Shown here: positions 17,413-26,625 of the stretch, in pieces | How the letters are laid out: every line of letters begins with the position of its first letter | Position numbering within the stretch: position 1 is the first letter of the stretch | Assembly (NCBI GenBank): GCA_045576455.1 | Contig: JAZNGM010000005.1 | Span: 1 to 64,000, forward strand | Length of the DNA: 64,000 bases | Reading direction: 5' to 3' | From: RGIG4034 sp045576455 | GTDB taxonomy: Bacteria > Bacillota > Clostridia > Lachnospirales > Lachnospiraceae | The notes under the pieces: generated by a model | Told to the model about the DNA's origin: nothing | What the model saw: the letters and a program-made list of their open reading frames with translations, nothing else | Databases searched by the model: none | Program-made: the position numbers and the translations under genes

Positions 17413-19149
17413 ATGGCAAGTCAGAAAATAGAAAATGTGCTTAATTTAAGTCTCGATGCAACGATTAAGGAGCGTGAGCAGTCACAGATATTAGGAACCG
17501 GATATGATGAAATCGAAAATACATGGGAGGTAATCATTAAGTATAACGGCGACATATTGCGGTATCAGTCGGAGGATATCAGAATTGAGCCGCTGATAGC
17601 AGGCTACGCAATTGTGACGATAAAGGAAACATTGTTAGAGGCATTTGCTGCTTTGGATGAAGTAGAGTATGTAGAAAAGCCGAAGCGGTTATATTTTGCA
17701 ACCCGGCAGGGCATTTTAGCCTCCTGCATCGGGGAAATAACACAGTCCGGACCGTATCTTACGGGAAACGGAGTGCTTATTGCCATCATTGATTCCGGCA
17801 TAGATTACTATAACGATAAGTTCCGGGACAGGAATCAAAACACGCGGATAGCCGCATTGTGGGATCAGACGGTAATGCCGGAGGCAAACCGCGGAGAGAA
17901 AAGTCCGGATGGATTTAATATAGGAACGGAGTATACCTCCTCCGTTATCAATGAAGCGATACGGAAGCCTACCAGGGAGGAAGCGATGGAAATTGTCAGA
18001 AGCCGTGATGTATCGGGGCATGGCACGGCGGTGGCAGGAATTGCGGCGGATGTAGCTACCGCAAGCAGGTTCATTGTCGTTAAGCTTGGAAGACCGGATC
18101 CGCTTTCTTTTCCAAGGACAACGGAAATGATGCGTGCCTTAAAATATGTAGTAGAGAAAGCCGTTATTTACAATCAGCCGGTTGCCATTAATGTAAGCTT
18201 CGGAAATTCTTACGGTTCGCATGACGGAACCAGCCTTCTGGAGCGTTACATGGATAACATAGCAGAAATCGGAAGAAATGTGGTCTGTGTGGGGAGTGGT
18301 AATGAGGGGAGCAGTGCGGGGCATTACTACGGAAAAATTGCAGAAGGAGAGGAGACGGAAGTTGAGGTGGCGGTAACGCCGTACGAAACCGGGATTAATT
18401 TGCAGTTATGGAAAAATTACGGGGATGATTTCCGTATTACGCTGATTTCTCCTTCGGGACAGACTTTTTTGATACCTTTTAGGCAAAACGGTACAATCCA
18501 GACGCAGCTTGACGGGACACAGGTATTAATATATGTCGGGGAGCCGACACCCTACAGTGTGGATCAGGAGATTTTTTTTGACTTTATCCCCAATAATTCT
18601 TATGTGGAAAGCGGTATATGGAGAATAGGGATAAATGCCGTTTCCGTTATGGATGGGCGGTTTAATATGTATCTTCCGGCACAAGAAGCGCGTAATATGG
18701 GAACGTCTTTTTTTCGCCCGACACCGGATGTAACTTTAACCATTCCGTCCACCTCATCGCGTGTAATAACGGTGGGTGCCTATAGTGTTACAGGGGATTC
18801 GTATGCTGATTTTTCGGGGCGTGGATATGTAACCGGTCCGAACGGGGAACAGCTGCTTATTGTAAAGCCGGATATAGTGGCGCCCGGCGTGGGGATTACG
18901 GTTACAACAACGCTTGGGACAACTGCCGTCGTAAGCGGCACTTCTTTTGCAACACCGTTTGTGACAGGCGGTGCGGCATTGCTTATGGAGTGGGGGATTG
19001 TAAGGGGCAATGATTTGTTTTTGTATGGGGAAAAATTGAAGGCGTACCTGCAAAAGGGGGCAAGACCTTTGCGGGGAGAGAGCGTGTATCCGAATGAAAG
19101 GGTAGGCTGGGGAAAGCTCTGCGTGGCAGACAGTATTCCGAAGGTGTGA
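17413..19149 (+). CDS. S8 (subtilisin-like) serine peptidase, Csp-like
   Basis: This 578-aa peptidase holds an intact triad: D127 in IIDSGIDYY, H203 in SGHGTAVAGI and S511 in SGTSFATPFVTGG, plus the oxyanion Asn in GSGNEGS. A prodomain-like region (1-95) precedes the catalytic core, and a jelly-roll-like insert (about 310-445) splits it, the arrangement seen in clostridial Csp germination proteases. There is no signal peptide. Unlike the Csp pseudoproteases, all catalytic residues are kept. No spore genes lie nearby, so a germination role is only a possibility. The ribosome binding site is weak. Confidence 0.86.
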   Translation: MASQKIENVLNLSLDATIKEREQSQILGTGYDEIENTWEVIIKYNGDILRYQSEDIRIEPLIAGYAIVTIKETLLEAFAALDEVEYVEKPKRLYFATRQGILASCIGEITQSGPYLTGNGVLIAIIDSGIDYYNDKFRDRNQNTRIAALWDQTVMPEANRGEKSPDGFNIGTEYTSSVINEAIRKPTREEAMEIVRSRDVSGHGTAVAGIAADVATASRFIVVKLGRPDPLSFPRTTEMMRALKYVVEKAVIYNQPVAINVSFGNSYGSHDGTSLLERYMDNIAEIGRNVVCVGSGNEGSSAGHYYGKIAEGEETEVEVAVTPYETGINLQLWKNYGDDFRITLISPSGQTFLIPFRQNGTIQTQLDGTQVLIYVGEPTPYSVDQEIFFDFIPNNSYVESGIWRIGINAVSVMDGRFNMYLPAQEARNMGTSFFRPTPDVTLTIPSTSSRVITVGAYSVTGDSYADFSGRGYVTGPNGEQLLIVKPDIVAPGVGITVTTTLGTTAVVSGTSFATPFVTGGAALLMEWGIVRGNDLFLYGEKLKAYLQKGARPLRGESVYPNERVGWGKLCVADSIPKV

Positions 19150-19217
19150 TATAAAGCAGATATAAAGATATAAAGATTTGTTGCAAATTTAGTATAGGAC
19201 TATCTTAAACTATATGG

Positions 19218-19223
19218 TATAAT
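19218..19223 (+). promoter_or_regulatory. -10 box before the MutS-like operon
   Basis: A perfect TATAAT lies about 75 bases before the first MutS-like gene. The hexamer 17 bases upstream (TAGGAC) is a poor -35, so the call rests mainly on the -10 and on the operon starting here. Confidence 0.35.
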
Positions 19224-19295
19224 ATTCTGGAATTTATGAGGGTTATTATTATATAGAGAAAATAGAGAGAAGGAGAGGCGTTTAAAAGCGTCAAA

Positions 19296-20804
19296 GTGGG
19301 GAATATGGAATTTGTAAGCATTTTGGATTACAAAGAATTTCCGCATATGGAAACGGGAAGACCTGAGTTTTTCGTTGATTTGAATCTTGATCAGATTATC
19401 CGGAAAATACAGTTTTTCAGTCTGGTTCCGGTGGAAAAGTATTATTACACCTTGCCGGGGGATAAGGAATGTGAGAACTACCGGCGGGAAATTTATGCTG
19501 ATGTTAAAAAAGCAGACGTGAATCAGTTATTAACTGCTTTTAAAGAAAGATATGAGCATTACAAGGAAGACGTAGCAAAGAAGAATGAAGTAGAGATAGC
19601 AATGCAGCGTAATATCTGGCAGGTGTTGGAAATTGCGGATTACTGCGAGGCGTATTCTTGTTTATATGAAGACCTTAAGAATTCTTCAGCCACATCAGGC
19701 GGTTTACTGGCATTAAGAGATTTGCTTAAGGAATACACTACAAACGATAAGTTTTTAAACATGAAGAACAGCGCCCTTTCTTTAAAAGAAAAGCTTCAGG
19801 GGATGCGCGTTAAAATAGTGTATGAAAACGAGCAGGTATATGTTACGGAAGAAGAAGTACCGGGTACATACGAAGAATTTTTGCGTGATAATTTTGGGGA
19901 CCAGGACTTACAGATGAAGAGTCCTTTTTCGCAGACGATACACCTTAATAATCTGGAGCAGGAAATCGTAAGGAAATTTACCAGAAAACAGACCGGCTTT
20001 TTTAAGGATGCAGAAGCATTTTATAATAAGTATGAAGAATATGAAAATGAAGTACTGCTTAAATTCGGGGAGGAGATTGCCTATTACTTATCGTATTATA
20101 CTTTCCAGCAGAAAATGGAACTTTACGGCTTCTCTTTTGTAACTCCTACGGCAGACGAAGATAAAGATTTAAGTGCATTGGGACTGTATGACCTCGCACT
20201 TGCCTGCGCCAATATCGGCTCTGATAAAGAAGTGATCAGCAATGATATGTATTATGGCAAGGGTGAAAACTTTATGGTGGTTACGGGACCGAATCAGGGC
20301 GGTAAGACAACCTTTGCAAGAAGCTTGGGACAGCTTATCTATTTTAGCAAGATGGGGCTGGATGTTCCGGCTACCGCTGCCAATGTACATAGCTTTTCCA
20401 CTATTCTTTCCCATTTCTCCGTGGAAGAAAGTGTTGAAACGGGACGTGGTAAGTTAATGGAGGAGCTTATCCGTCTGAAACCAATGATGTTTGATAATTA
20501 TGATAATGCGTTTGTTGTTATTAATGAGCTCTTCACAACAGCTGCGAATTATGACGCATGTATAATGGGGCAGAAGGTACTGAATCATTTTATTGATAAA
20601 AAATGTAAGGGTATCTATGTAACACACTTAAAGGAGCTTACCGAGGCCCATGAGAGTGTAGTAAGCATGCGTGCAATGTTAGACGAGAATCAGGTGCAGA
20701 ATTTCAAGATTCTCAGAAAAGAAGCAGATGATTCGGTATGTGCCATGAATCAGGTTAACAAATACCATCTGACATATGAGCAGCTAAAGGAGAGATTACG
20801 ATGA
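19296..20804 (+). CDS. MutS-like ATPase A (DNA mismatch repair MutS family relative)
   Basis: This protein of up to 502 aa has a helical lever-like region (about 30-290) and a C-terminal MutS ATPase domain with Walker A TGPNQGGKT (330-338) and FTTAANYD after Walker B. The N-terminal mismatch-recognition domains of MutS are absent. The Walker B acid pair DE is NE here (N410-E411). GTG 19296 and ATG 19305 are both possible starts; the AGGAGAGG at 19271 is rather distant from either. The stop overlaps the next gene by four bases. Function is unknown; DNA or branched-structure binding is inferred from the family only. Confidence 0.8.
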   Translation: MGNMEFVSILDYKEFPHMETGRPEFFVDLNLDQIIRKIQFFSLVPVEKYYYTLPGDKECENYRREIYADVKKADVNQLLTAFKERYEHYKEDVAKKNEVEIAMQRNIWQVLEIADYCEAYSCLYEDLKNSSATSGGLLALRDLLKEYTTNDKFLNMKNSALSLKEKLQGMRVKIVYENEQVYVTEEEVPGTYEEFLRDNFGDQDLQMKSPFSQTIHLNNLEQEIVRKFTRKQTGFFKDAEAFYNKYEEYENEVLLKFGEEIAYYLSYYTFQQKMELYGFSFVTPTADEDKDLSALGLYDLALACANIGSDKEVISNDMYYGKGENFMVVTGPNQGGKTTFARSLGQLIYFSKMGLDVPATAANVHSFSTILSHFSVEESVETGRGKLMEELIRLKPMMFDNYDNAFVVINELFTTAANYDACIMGQKVLNHFIDKKCKGIYVTHLKELTEAHESVVSMRAMLDENQVQNFKILRKEADDSVCAMNQVNKYHLTYEQLKERLR

Positions 20805-22423
20805 ATGTATTTTTCTTATATGAAGACCGTGAATGGATGAATATCAAAAGATATAACGATGCCCAGAGTATTATTCAGGACTTGGGGCTCCAAACCCTGT
20901 TTTCCATTTCTGCAAAAGAAGTAATGCGGAGAAACAAAGAAGTAGTTGGCATTGGTAAGGAAGATCCGTTCCTGGCACAGACCATGAAAACGGTTATGAT
21001 GGTGCCGCTTAGGACACAGGAGGAGATTTATTACCGTCATGAAATGTTAACGGATGTAATGGAACACAAGGATTTTATTTATGATTTATATTCCTGTGTA
21101 GATGACATGCTTAAAAAATGGGATGATTTGGGTAGAAAGGTTAACTCAAAATTAGCTTCAAGGAATTCTGTTGCTAAGCTTATTGCAGACATCCATGTTT
21201 TACAGCTTTTTGTGAATACGCTTAACACGATTAAGCGTTTGTTTAAAAAAGAAGCCGGAACGTTAACGGCACCGGGGTTTGCCGCTTTTTACGAGCGCTT
21301 ATGCGAAGAATACTCGGATGAGAAACAGGCAGCGCTTGAGAAGATTCTCGGGGATATTTCATTTTACGCTGAAGATATTGCTACAAACCAGAAGGAAAAG
21401 ACGGAAACACGTCCGAAGATTGTGTTAGGCTGTACGCTTACCGACGGACTTAAATGCAGTGACTTTGTGGTAGAAGATGTACTTACAAAGGTCAGAAAAT
21501 ACAGAGGTCATAACAGCGTTGTGACAAAAGTGCAGGATTATATTTATGCACAGCGGCCGGGTGCCATTCTGCTCCGTAAGAATGCGAATGTGCAGGAGCA
21601 GGTAGCAAGCATGGAATATGAAGTTGCCAAATATCTGGTTTCTGCCTGCGCGCCATTTATGAAGAGTCTTAACAGCTTCTTTGACCAGATGCATTTCCAG
21701 TTGGGATTTTTCAAAGCAGCTATTAATTTACAGCATCATATTTCGCGCCTTAACCTGCCTTACTGTTATCCGAAGGTTCAGTCCCGTGAGGTTCTTAAAT
21801 TTGCGGACTTAAAAGAATTTGTCATGGCAATCGAGCAGAGAGTAGCGCCGGTAGGTAATACCTGTGATATTTCAAACCGTATGCTGTTAATCGTAACGGG
21901 AGCAAACCAGGGTGGTAAGTCAACCTTCTTACGAAGCGTGGGTATTGCCCAGGTAATGATGCAGTGCGGTCTTCCGGTAGTGGCAGAGAGCTATGAGAGC
22001 GGTATTTTCCCGGCTTTCTTTACGCACTTTACCAGAAGGGAAGACAGTGCCATGAACAGCGGACGTCTTGATGAAGAGCTTAAGAGAATGAGCCAGATTG
22101 TAGATAATCTTGGGGAATCTTCCATGGTTCTTTTGAACGAATCCTTTGCCACCACAACGGAAAAGGAAGGCTCTGTCATTGCTTACGACATTATTAAAGC
22201 GTTGACGGAAGCTGACGTTAAAGTATTGACGGTAACGCACTTATTATCTTTTGCACAGCGCATGTTTAAGGAGTCAAAAGATACACAGAGTACCCATATC
22301 GAGTTTTTCTGCGCAGAGCGTGAGGCAAACGGAAAACGTACCTTCCGTATGATACAGCATGAGCCTGAGCTTACCAGCTTTGGTATGGACTTATACAATT
22401 CTATAATAGGTGATGAAAATTAA
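20801..22423 (+). CDS. MutS-like ATPase B, paired with the preceding gene
   Basis: This 540-aa protein has a MutS domain III/lever-like helical region (about 20-340) and a MutS ATPase domain with Walker A TGANQGGKST (366-375). Walker B reads VLLNESFATTTEKEG, so the first acid is again Asn (N446) while E447 is kept. It starts on the ATGA overlapping the previous stop with a good AAGGAG, so the two subunits are made together and probably form a heterodimer. The gene end overlaps the LytTR regulator start by 11 bases. No endonuclease or Smr domain is fused. Confidence 0.82.
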   Translation: MNVFFLYEDREWMNIKRYNDAQSIIQDLGLQTLFSISAKEVMRRNKEVVGIGKEDPFLAQTMKTVMMVPLRTQEEIYYRHEMLTDVMEHKDFIYDLYSCVDDMLKKWDDLGRKVNSKLASRNSVAKLIADIHVLQLFVNTLNTIKRLFKKEAGTLTAPGFAAFYERLCEEYSDEKQAALEKILGDISFYAEDIATNQKEKTETRPKIVLGCTLTDGLKCSDFVVEDVLTKVRKYRGHNSVVTKVQDYIYAQRPGAILLRKNANVQEQVASMEYEVAKYLVSACAPFMKSLNSFFDQMHFQLGFFKAAINLQHHISRLNLPYCYPKVQSREVLKFADLKEFVMAIEQRVAPVGNTCDISNRMLLIVTGANQGGKSTFLRSVGIAQVMMQCGLPVVAESYESGIFPAFFTHFTRREDSAMNSGRLDEELKRMSQIVDNLGESSMVLLNESFATTTEKEGSVIAYDIIKALTEADVKVLTVTHLLSFAQRMFKESKDTQSTHIEFFCAEREANGKRTFRMIQHEPELTSFGMDLYNSIIGDEN

Positions 22424-23108
22424 TATTTATATTTGCGATGATGAGATACAAATCTTATCGGATTTTAAGAAAAAAATAATGGAATACGCACCGGCGTGCC
22501 GTATATCAACTTATGTCGACGGCGAAGAACTGTTAGGCGCATTGGCGCAGGGGGACTGCGATTTGCTGATGCTTGACATTGATATGCCGAAGATGGACGG
22601 GTTAGAGATTGCAAAAAGGCTTGAGGGCTTACCGAAAAAGCCGTTGCTTATATTTGTGACGGGGCATGATGAGCTGGTGTATGACAGTCTTTTGTATCAT
22701 CCGTTCGGTTTCATAAGAAAGTCTTACTTTGACAAGGAAATCGGTAAGATGCTCGAAGATATCAAAAAGGAACTTGCGGATAAAGAAAGACATATCAATA
22801 TCCGGGTATCCGGTAAAGATATAAGGTTAAAGGTATCGGATATCTTATACTTTGAGGCAGACGGTAACTATCTGAAGGTATTTTGCAAAAACAGTAGCTA
22901 TACCTTTAGAAGTACCATTACCGCGCTGGAAAACAGTATGTCGGAATCCGGCTTTATACGGCTTCATAAAGGTTTTTTGGTAAATCAGATGGCGGTTAAG
23001 GTTTTAGGCGCCGAGGAAGCAGTGCTTATTAACGGGACGACGATACCCATCGGTAAAAGTTATGGCAAAGAAGCAAGAAAACTGCTTATGAGGTACATGC
23101 GGTCATGA
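22413..23108 (+). CDS. LytTR-family response regulator
   Basis: This 231-aa protein has a receiver domain (CDDE acidic pair, phosphoacceptor in LLMLDIDMPKMDG) and a C-terminal LytTR DNA-binding domain (about 130-230) with ILYFEADGNYLKVF and FIRLHKGFLVN. I start it at ATG 22413 rather than the GTG at 22410. It overlaps the MutS-like gene before it and the kinase gene after it, so the four genes are one transcript. The probable target is the direct repeat at 23834-23864 in front of the ABC gene. Confidence 0.9.
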   Translation: MKINIYICDDEIQILSDFKKKIMEYAPACRISTYVDGEELLGALAQGDCDLLMLDIDMPKMDGLEIAKRLEGLPKKPLLIFVTGHDELVYDSLLYHPFGFIRKSYFDKEIGKMLEDIKKELADKERHINIRVSGKDIRLKVSDILYFEADGNYLKVFCKNSSYTFRSTITALENSMSESGFIRLHKGFLVNQMAVKVLGAEEAVLINGTTIPIGKSYGKEARKLLMRYMRS

Positions 23109-23827
23109 GAAAAACAAAAGCTTTTAAGCAGGAGCATGAAGCATTAAAGCAAAAGTATGCCCGGCTTTTCGGAGAGCTTTCCGAACTAAAATATGCGCTT
23201 TATAAGTACCAATCCGAAGCGGAGCATGTACGAAGCCAGGATGGGGAAATCCGTGAACTGCACCGCAGTATGCGGCGGTTGAAGCATGATATGAAAAATC
23301 ATCTTATGGTCATGGCTTCCTATCTGAATAATAACGAATACGATGAAGCAAAATCGTATATGTCGGAGATGCTGGATAAGCTCAATACAATGCACAGTTA
23401 TATCGAAACCGGTAATTCCTTAATGAACCATATTATTAATGAAAAGCTGGCGTATGCAAAAGAAAACGGCATAGATGTAAAAGCAGAAATTGAAAATCTG
23501 TCTTTTGCCAAGATGAAAAGTATTGATTTTTCAGCACTGCTTAATAACATGTTGGATAATGCAATCGAAGCAAGTCTTCATGAGGAAAAACCGCAGCTTA
23601 AGGTTGAAATCCTAAGTAAAAAAGGATATGAGGTTATTGCCGTTAAAAACAGGATATCCGTCTCTGTGCTGGATGCCAATCCTTTGTTAGAGACGACCAA
23701 GGAGGATAAAAACACACATGGCATGGGAACTGTCCAGATTGAAAAAATCGTGGAGCAGTATGATGGTATGTGCGATTTTTACGAAGAAGACGGATTCTTC
23801 TGTGTGACTGCTTTTATCCCGCAATAA
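23105..23827 (+). CDS. Soluble GHKL-type sensor histidine kinase (AgrC-like catalytic part)
   Basis: This 240-aa kinase begins with a coiled coil (about 5-60), then the phosphoacceptor motif RRLKHDMKNHL and an HATPase_c_5 domain with NMLDNAIEAS and a GMG box. AgrC-type kinases normally have six or seven membrane helices before this; here there are none, and the ORF starts on the ATGA overlapping the regulator stop. The input must therefore be cytoplasmic or come through a partner protein. The co-transcribed MutS-like ATPases are candidates for that partner, which is inference. Confidence 0.85.
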   Translation: MRKTKAFKQEHEALKQKYARLFGELSELKYALYKYQSEAEHVRSQDGEIRELHRSMRRLKHDMKNHLMVMASYLNNNEYDEAKSYMSEMLDKLNTMHSYIETGNSLMNHIINEKLAYAKENGIDVKAEIENLSFAKMKSIDFSALLNNMLDNAIEASLHEEKPQLKVEILSKKGYEVIAVKNRISVSVLDANPLLETTKEDKNTHGMGTVQIEKIVEQYDGMCDFYEEDGFFCVTAFIPQ

Positions 23828-23833
23828 TTGTCT

Positions 23834-23898
23834 GTTTATCCCATTATTAATACCGTTTATCCCAATCCCTTGCATTAGCTTAATGCAGGGGATATGTT
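23834..23898 (+). promoter_or_regulatory. LytTR-type operator and promoter of the ABC operon
   Basis: GTTTATCCCA occurs at 23834-23843 and 23855-23864, a start-to-start distance of 21 bp, two helical turns, as known for LytTR regulators. Six bases downstream begins a candidate -35 TTGCAT (23870-23875), then 17 bases and TATGTT (23893-23898) as -10. An 11-bp inverted repeat (23867-23877/23881-23891, one T-G pair) overlaps the -35. Confidence 0.55.
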
Positions 23899-23932
23899 TA
23901 TTTTGTGTAATTCTTTTATGTGGAGGATTAGC

Positions 23933-24868
23933 ATGATTAGTTATGATAATGTAAGCAAATTCATACTATCGGATGTCAGTGTGCATATTCCCAAAGCACT
24001 TACGGTGGGCATCATCGGGCCGTCCGGTTCCGGCAAAACCACACTTATGAAACTTGCATGCGGTTTGCTGAAAGCGGATAAGGGAACGGTTTATGTGTCA
24101 GAAAAAGAGGTCCTTATCGAGCGGACGGATTTAAGAAATGAAACCGGCGCACTTTTTACGGATAAGCCGGTTTTTGATGAGGAAGAAACGGTGGCGGACA
24201 ATTTCTACAATATTAAGCTGTCCTATGGCATACCGGATGAAGAATTTACAAAGCGGTATGCAAAACTTTCATCGGCACTTTTGTTTGATGCGTATAAGGA
24301 TGAAAGGGTTAAAAATCTTTCCATGGGACAGAAGAGGAGGGCGGAGCTTGCCGCAGTACTTATTCATGAGCCCAAGCTTTTGCTTCTTGATGAACCGACA
24401 AACGGCGTGGATGAAAACGGTAAACATGCTTTTTATGAATTACTGAAGGAAAGAAAGCAAAGAGGGATGACGATTGTTATTACCTCGCATGACATGAATG
24501 AGATTGCAAAGCTTTGCGACCGCATCATTTTGCTGGAAGGCGGTAAAATCATTTACTATAACGATAGAGAGCAGCTGCTGAAACGCTATGCACCCATCGA
24601 AAAAATGAACATCAATACAGAAGGTGTGCTGCCGAATCTTGATGATTTACCGGTAGACCGTTACGTCTTAGATAAAAAAATGCTTACATTAACTTATAAT
24701 TCCAACCACATAAGTGCAGCGGAAATATTAACGCATATACTGAATCAGATTCCGGTTAAAGAAGTAAAAATACGGAAATCGGGTCTTGAAGAGGTTATTA
24801 TGCAGATAAAAAAGGAAACCGGAACGGAGAATAAGTATGAGCTTTATAGAAGTGAACCATGTAAGTAA
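23933..24868 (+). CDS. ABC transporter ATP-binding protein
   Basis: This 311-aa ATPase has Walker A GPSGSGKT (29-36), a variant signature LSMGQKRRAEL and Walker B LLLLDEPTNGVD. The C-terminal 90 residues form an extension like those of ABC-2 exporter ATPases. ATG 23933 is chosen because GGAGG (23922-23926) lies six bases before it. It follows the LytTR operator, so it is probably induced by the two-component pair upstream. It overlaps the next ATPase gene by 32 bases. Having two ATPase genes before two permeases suggests either a heterodimeric motor or a second, permease-free role. Confidence 0.85.
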   Translation: MISYDNVSKFILSDVSVHIPKALTVGIIGPSGSGKTTLMKLACGLLKADKGTVYVSEKEVLIERTDLRNETGALFTDKPVFDEEETVADNFYNIKLSYGIPDEEFTKRYAKLSSALLFDAYKDERVKNLSMGQKRRAELAAVLIHEPKLLLLDEPTNGVDENGKHAFYELLKERKQRGMTIVITSHDMNEIAKLCDRIILLEGGKIIYYNDREQLLKRYAPIEKMNINTEGVLPNLDDLPVDRYVLDKKMLTLTYNSNHISAAEILTHILNQIPVKEVKIRKSGLEEVIMQIKKETGTENKYELYRSEPCK

Positions 24869-25832
24869 ATCATTCAAAATAAACAAAAGAGGTGCGGGAC
24901 TTGCGGGAATGCTCGCTAATTTTGTAGCACCGAAATATGAGAAAAAGCAGGCGGTTAATGACGTAAGCTTTTCCATTGGACAGGGGGAAATGGTTGGCTT
25001 TATAGGACCGAACGGGGCCGGAAAATCAACTACCATCAAGATGCTTTCGGGCATTTTGTATCCTGACAGCGGAGAGATAAGCGTCGGGGGTCTTGTCCCT
25101 TATAAACAGCGTAAGGAATATGTTAAAAAGATTGGTGTAGTATTCGGACAGAAGTCACAATTGCAGTGGGACTTACCGGTTATTGACAGCTTTGAACTTT
25201 TAAAGGCAATTTATTCCGTTCCGCAGGAAAAATATAAAAAGAATCTTGACCGGTTTACGGACATGCTGGATATGGGAAGCTTCATTAACCAGCCGGTAAG
25301 ACAGCTTTCTTTGGGACAGCGTATGCGCGCCGATATTGTGGCGGCACTGCTTCATTCCCCGCAGATTGTATTTTTTGATGAGCCGACCATCGGTGTGGAT
25401 GTAGTAGGAAAAGAAACCATCCGTAACTTTATCCGTGAGCTTAATGTACAGGATAAGGTATCCATGATTTTTACCACGCATGACATGCAGGATATAGAGA
25501 AAACGTGTAACCGTCTTATTATTATCGATAAAGGAAACAAGGTGTATGACGGGGAACTGCTTGGAATCAGGGAAAAGTACGGCACAACCCGTATGCTCGA
25601 CGTAGAGTTTTCCGCAAATTGTGAAATAGCACCGATTAAGGATGTTGAAATCATTCAGCTTGACGAACTTGACGGACGTAAAAAGCGTTTTGTGTTTGAA
25701 AACAGAAACGTTAAAATCAATGAGCTGATGAATTTTCTGTTAAATACATACAGTGTTAAGGATTTAAATGTTGCAGAACCTGAAATTGAAAGTCTTATAA
25801 GAAAGATTTATAACGGGGAGGTGTCAGAATGA
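24837..25832 (+). CDS. ABC-2 exporter ATP-binding protein (daunorubicin-resistance type)
   Basis: This 331-aa protein has a basic insert before Walker A (about 15-37), Walker A GPNGAGKS (57-64), signature LSLGQRMRADI and Walker B FFDEPTIGVD. That N-terminal insert and the LSLGQRMR signature are typical of the DrrA-like group that works with two ABC-2 permeases of about 265 aa, and two such permeases follow. The closest relative in the window is the ATPase at 33784. The stop overlaps the permease start by four bases. Confidence 0.87.
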   Translation: MSFIEVNHVSKSFKINKRGAGLAGMLANFVAPKYEKKQAVNDVSFSIGQGEMVGFIGPNGAGKSTTIKMLSGILYPDSGEISVGGLVPYKQRKEYVKKIGVVFGQKSQLQWDLPVIDSFELLKAIYSVPQEKYKKNLDRFTDMLDMGSFINQPVRQLSLGQRMRADIVAALLHSPQIVFFDEPTIGVDVVGKETIRNFIRELNVQDKVSMIFTTHDMQDIEKTCNRLIIIDKGNKVYDGELLGIREKYGTTRMLDVEFSANCEIAPIKDVEIIQLDELDGRKKRFVFENRNVKINELMNFLLNTYSVKDLNVAEPEIESLIRKIYNGEVSE

Positions 25833-26623
25833 GGATAAAACCTTATTGGGCATTTGCCAAAAAAAGCTTTCTTAATAGAAGTGCATACAGATTTGACCAT
25901 ATAATGAGTATATTCAATACCTGTCTTAAGCTGTTCATTTACTGGGGACTTTATCGGGTGTTATATGGCGGCGCAACGGAGATAGACGGTATTACCATGA
26001 CAATGGTAAGTACGAATTATGCCCTGTCCATTTCGCTTAACGCCGTTTTTTATACCAATGATTATTATCTTCCGGATAAAATATACAATGGCAGTATCGC
26101 TAATGAATTGTTGTTACCGATAAGCTTTCAGGGAAGAATGCTTGCGGATAACTTAGGCTATGCTTTGTTCAGCCTTGTGTTCCATTGTGCACCGGTCATT
26201 ATTATCTCAGCGCTCGTTATGGGAATCGCGGCACCGGCAGGTTTTGTTGCGTTTATTATGTTTATTATCAGTGCATTGTTGGGCTATGGTGTTTTATGGT
26301 CCATGAGTTATGTAACACAGATGCTTGCCTTTTCCAGTATTAATATCTGGGCGGTCAGTACCATTAAAAATGTTTTCATTAACGTGCTGTCAGGGGCCAT
26401 GATACCGCTTTGGTTTATGCCGGAATGGATTAAGGGCGTTCTTGATTTTACGCCGTTTTCCTCTATTTATTTTACGCCGGTGCAGATTTATCTTGGGGAG
26501 CTTACTTTTGATGAAATGGCTGTCAAAGCAGGAATCCAGCTCTTATGGATTTTAGTCATCTACTTTGCCGGCAGGATTCTGTGGGCAAAAGGTAAAAAGA
26601 AATTAGTGGTACAGGGAGGCTGA
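25829..26623 (+). CDS. ABC-2 family permease, first subunit
   Basis: This 264-aa protein has about six membrane helices and no large extracellular loop, the DrrB-like ABC-2 layout. GGGGAGG precedes the ATG that overlaps the ATPase stop. The segment LSGAMIPLWFMPEWI recurs in similar form in the permease at 31964 (FSGALIPLNFFPEII), showing that the two clusters are related. The exported substrate is unknown. Confidence 0.83.
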   Translation: MRIKPYWAFAKKSFLNRSAYRFDHIMSIFNTCLKLFIYWGLYRVLYGGATEIDGITMTMVSTNYALSISLNAVFYTNDYYLPDKIYNGSIANELLLPISFQGRMLADNLGYALFSLVFHCAPVIIISALVMGIAAPAGFVAFIMFIISALLGYGVLWSMSYVTQMLAFSSINIWAVSTIKNVFINVLSGAMIPLWFMPEWIKGVLDFTPFSSIYFTPVQIYLGELTFDEMAVKAGIQLLWILVIYFAGRILWAKGKKKLVVQGG

Positions 26624-26625
26624 TT

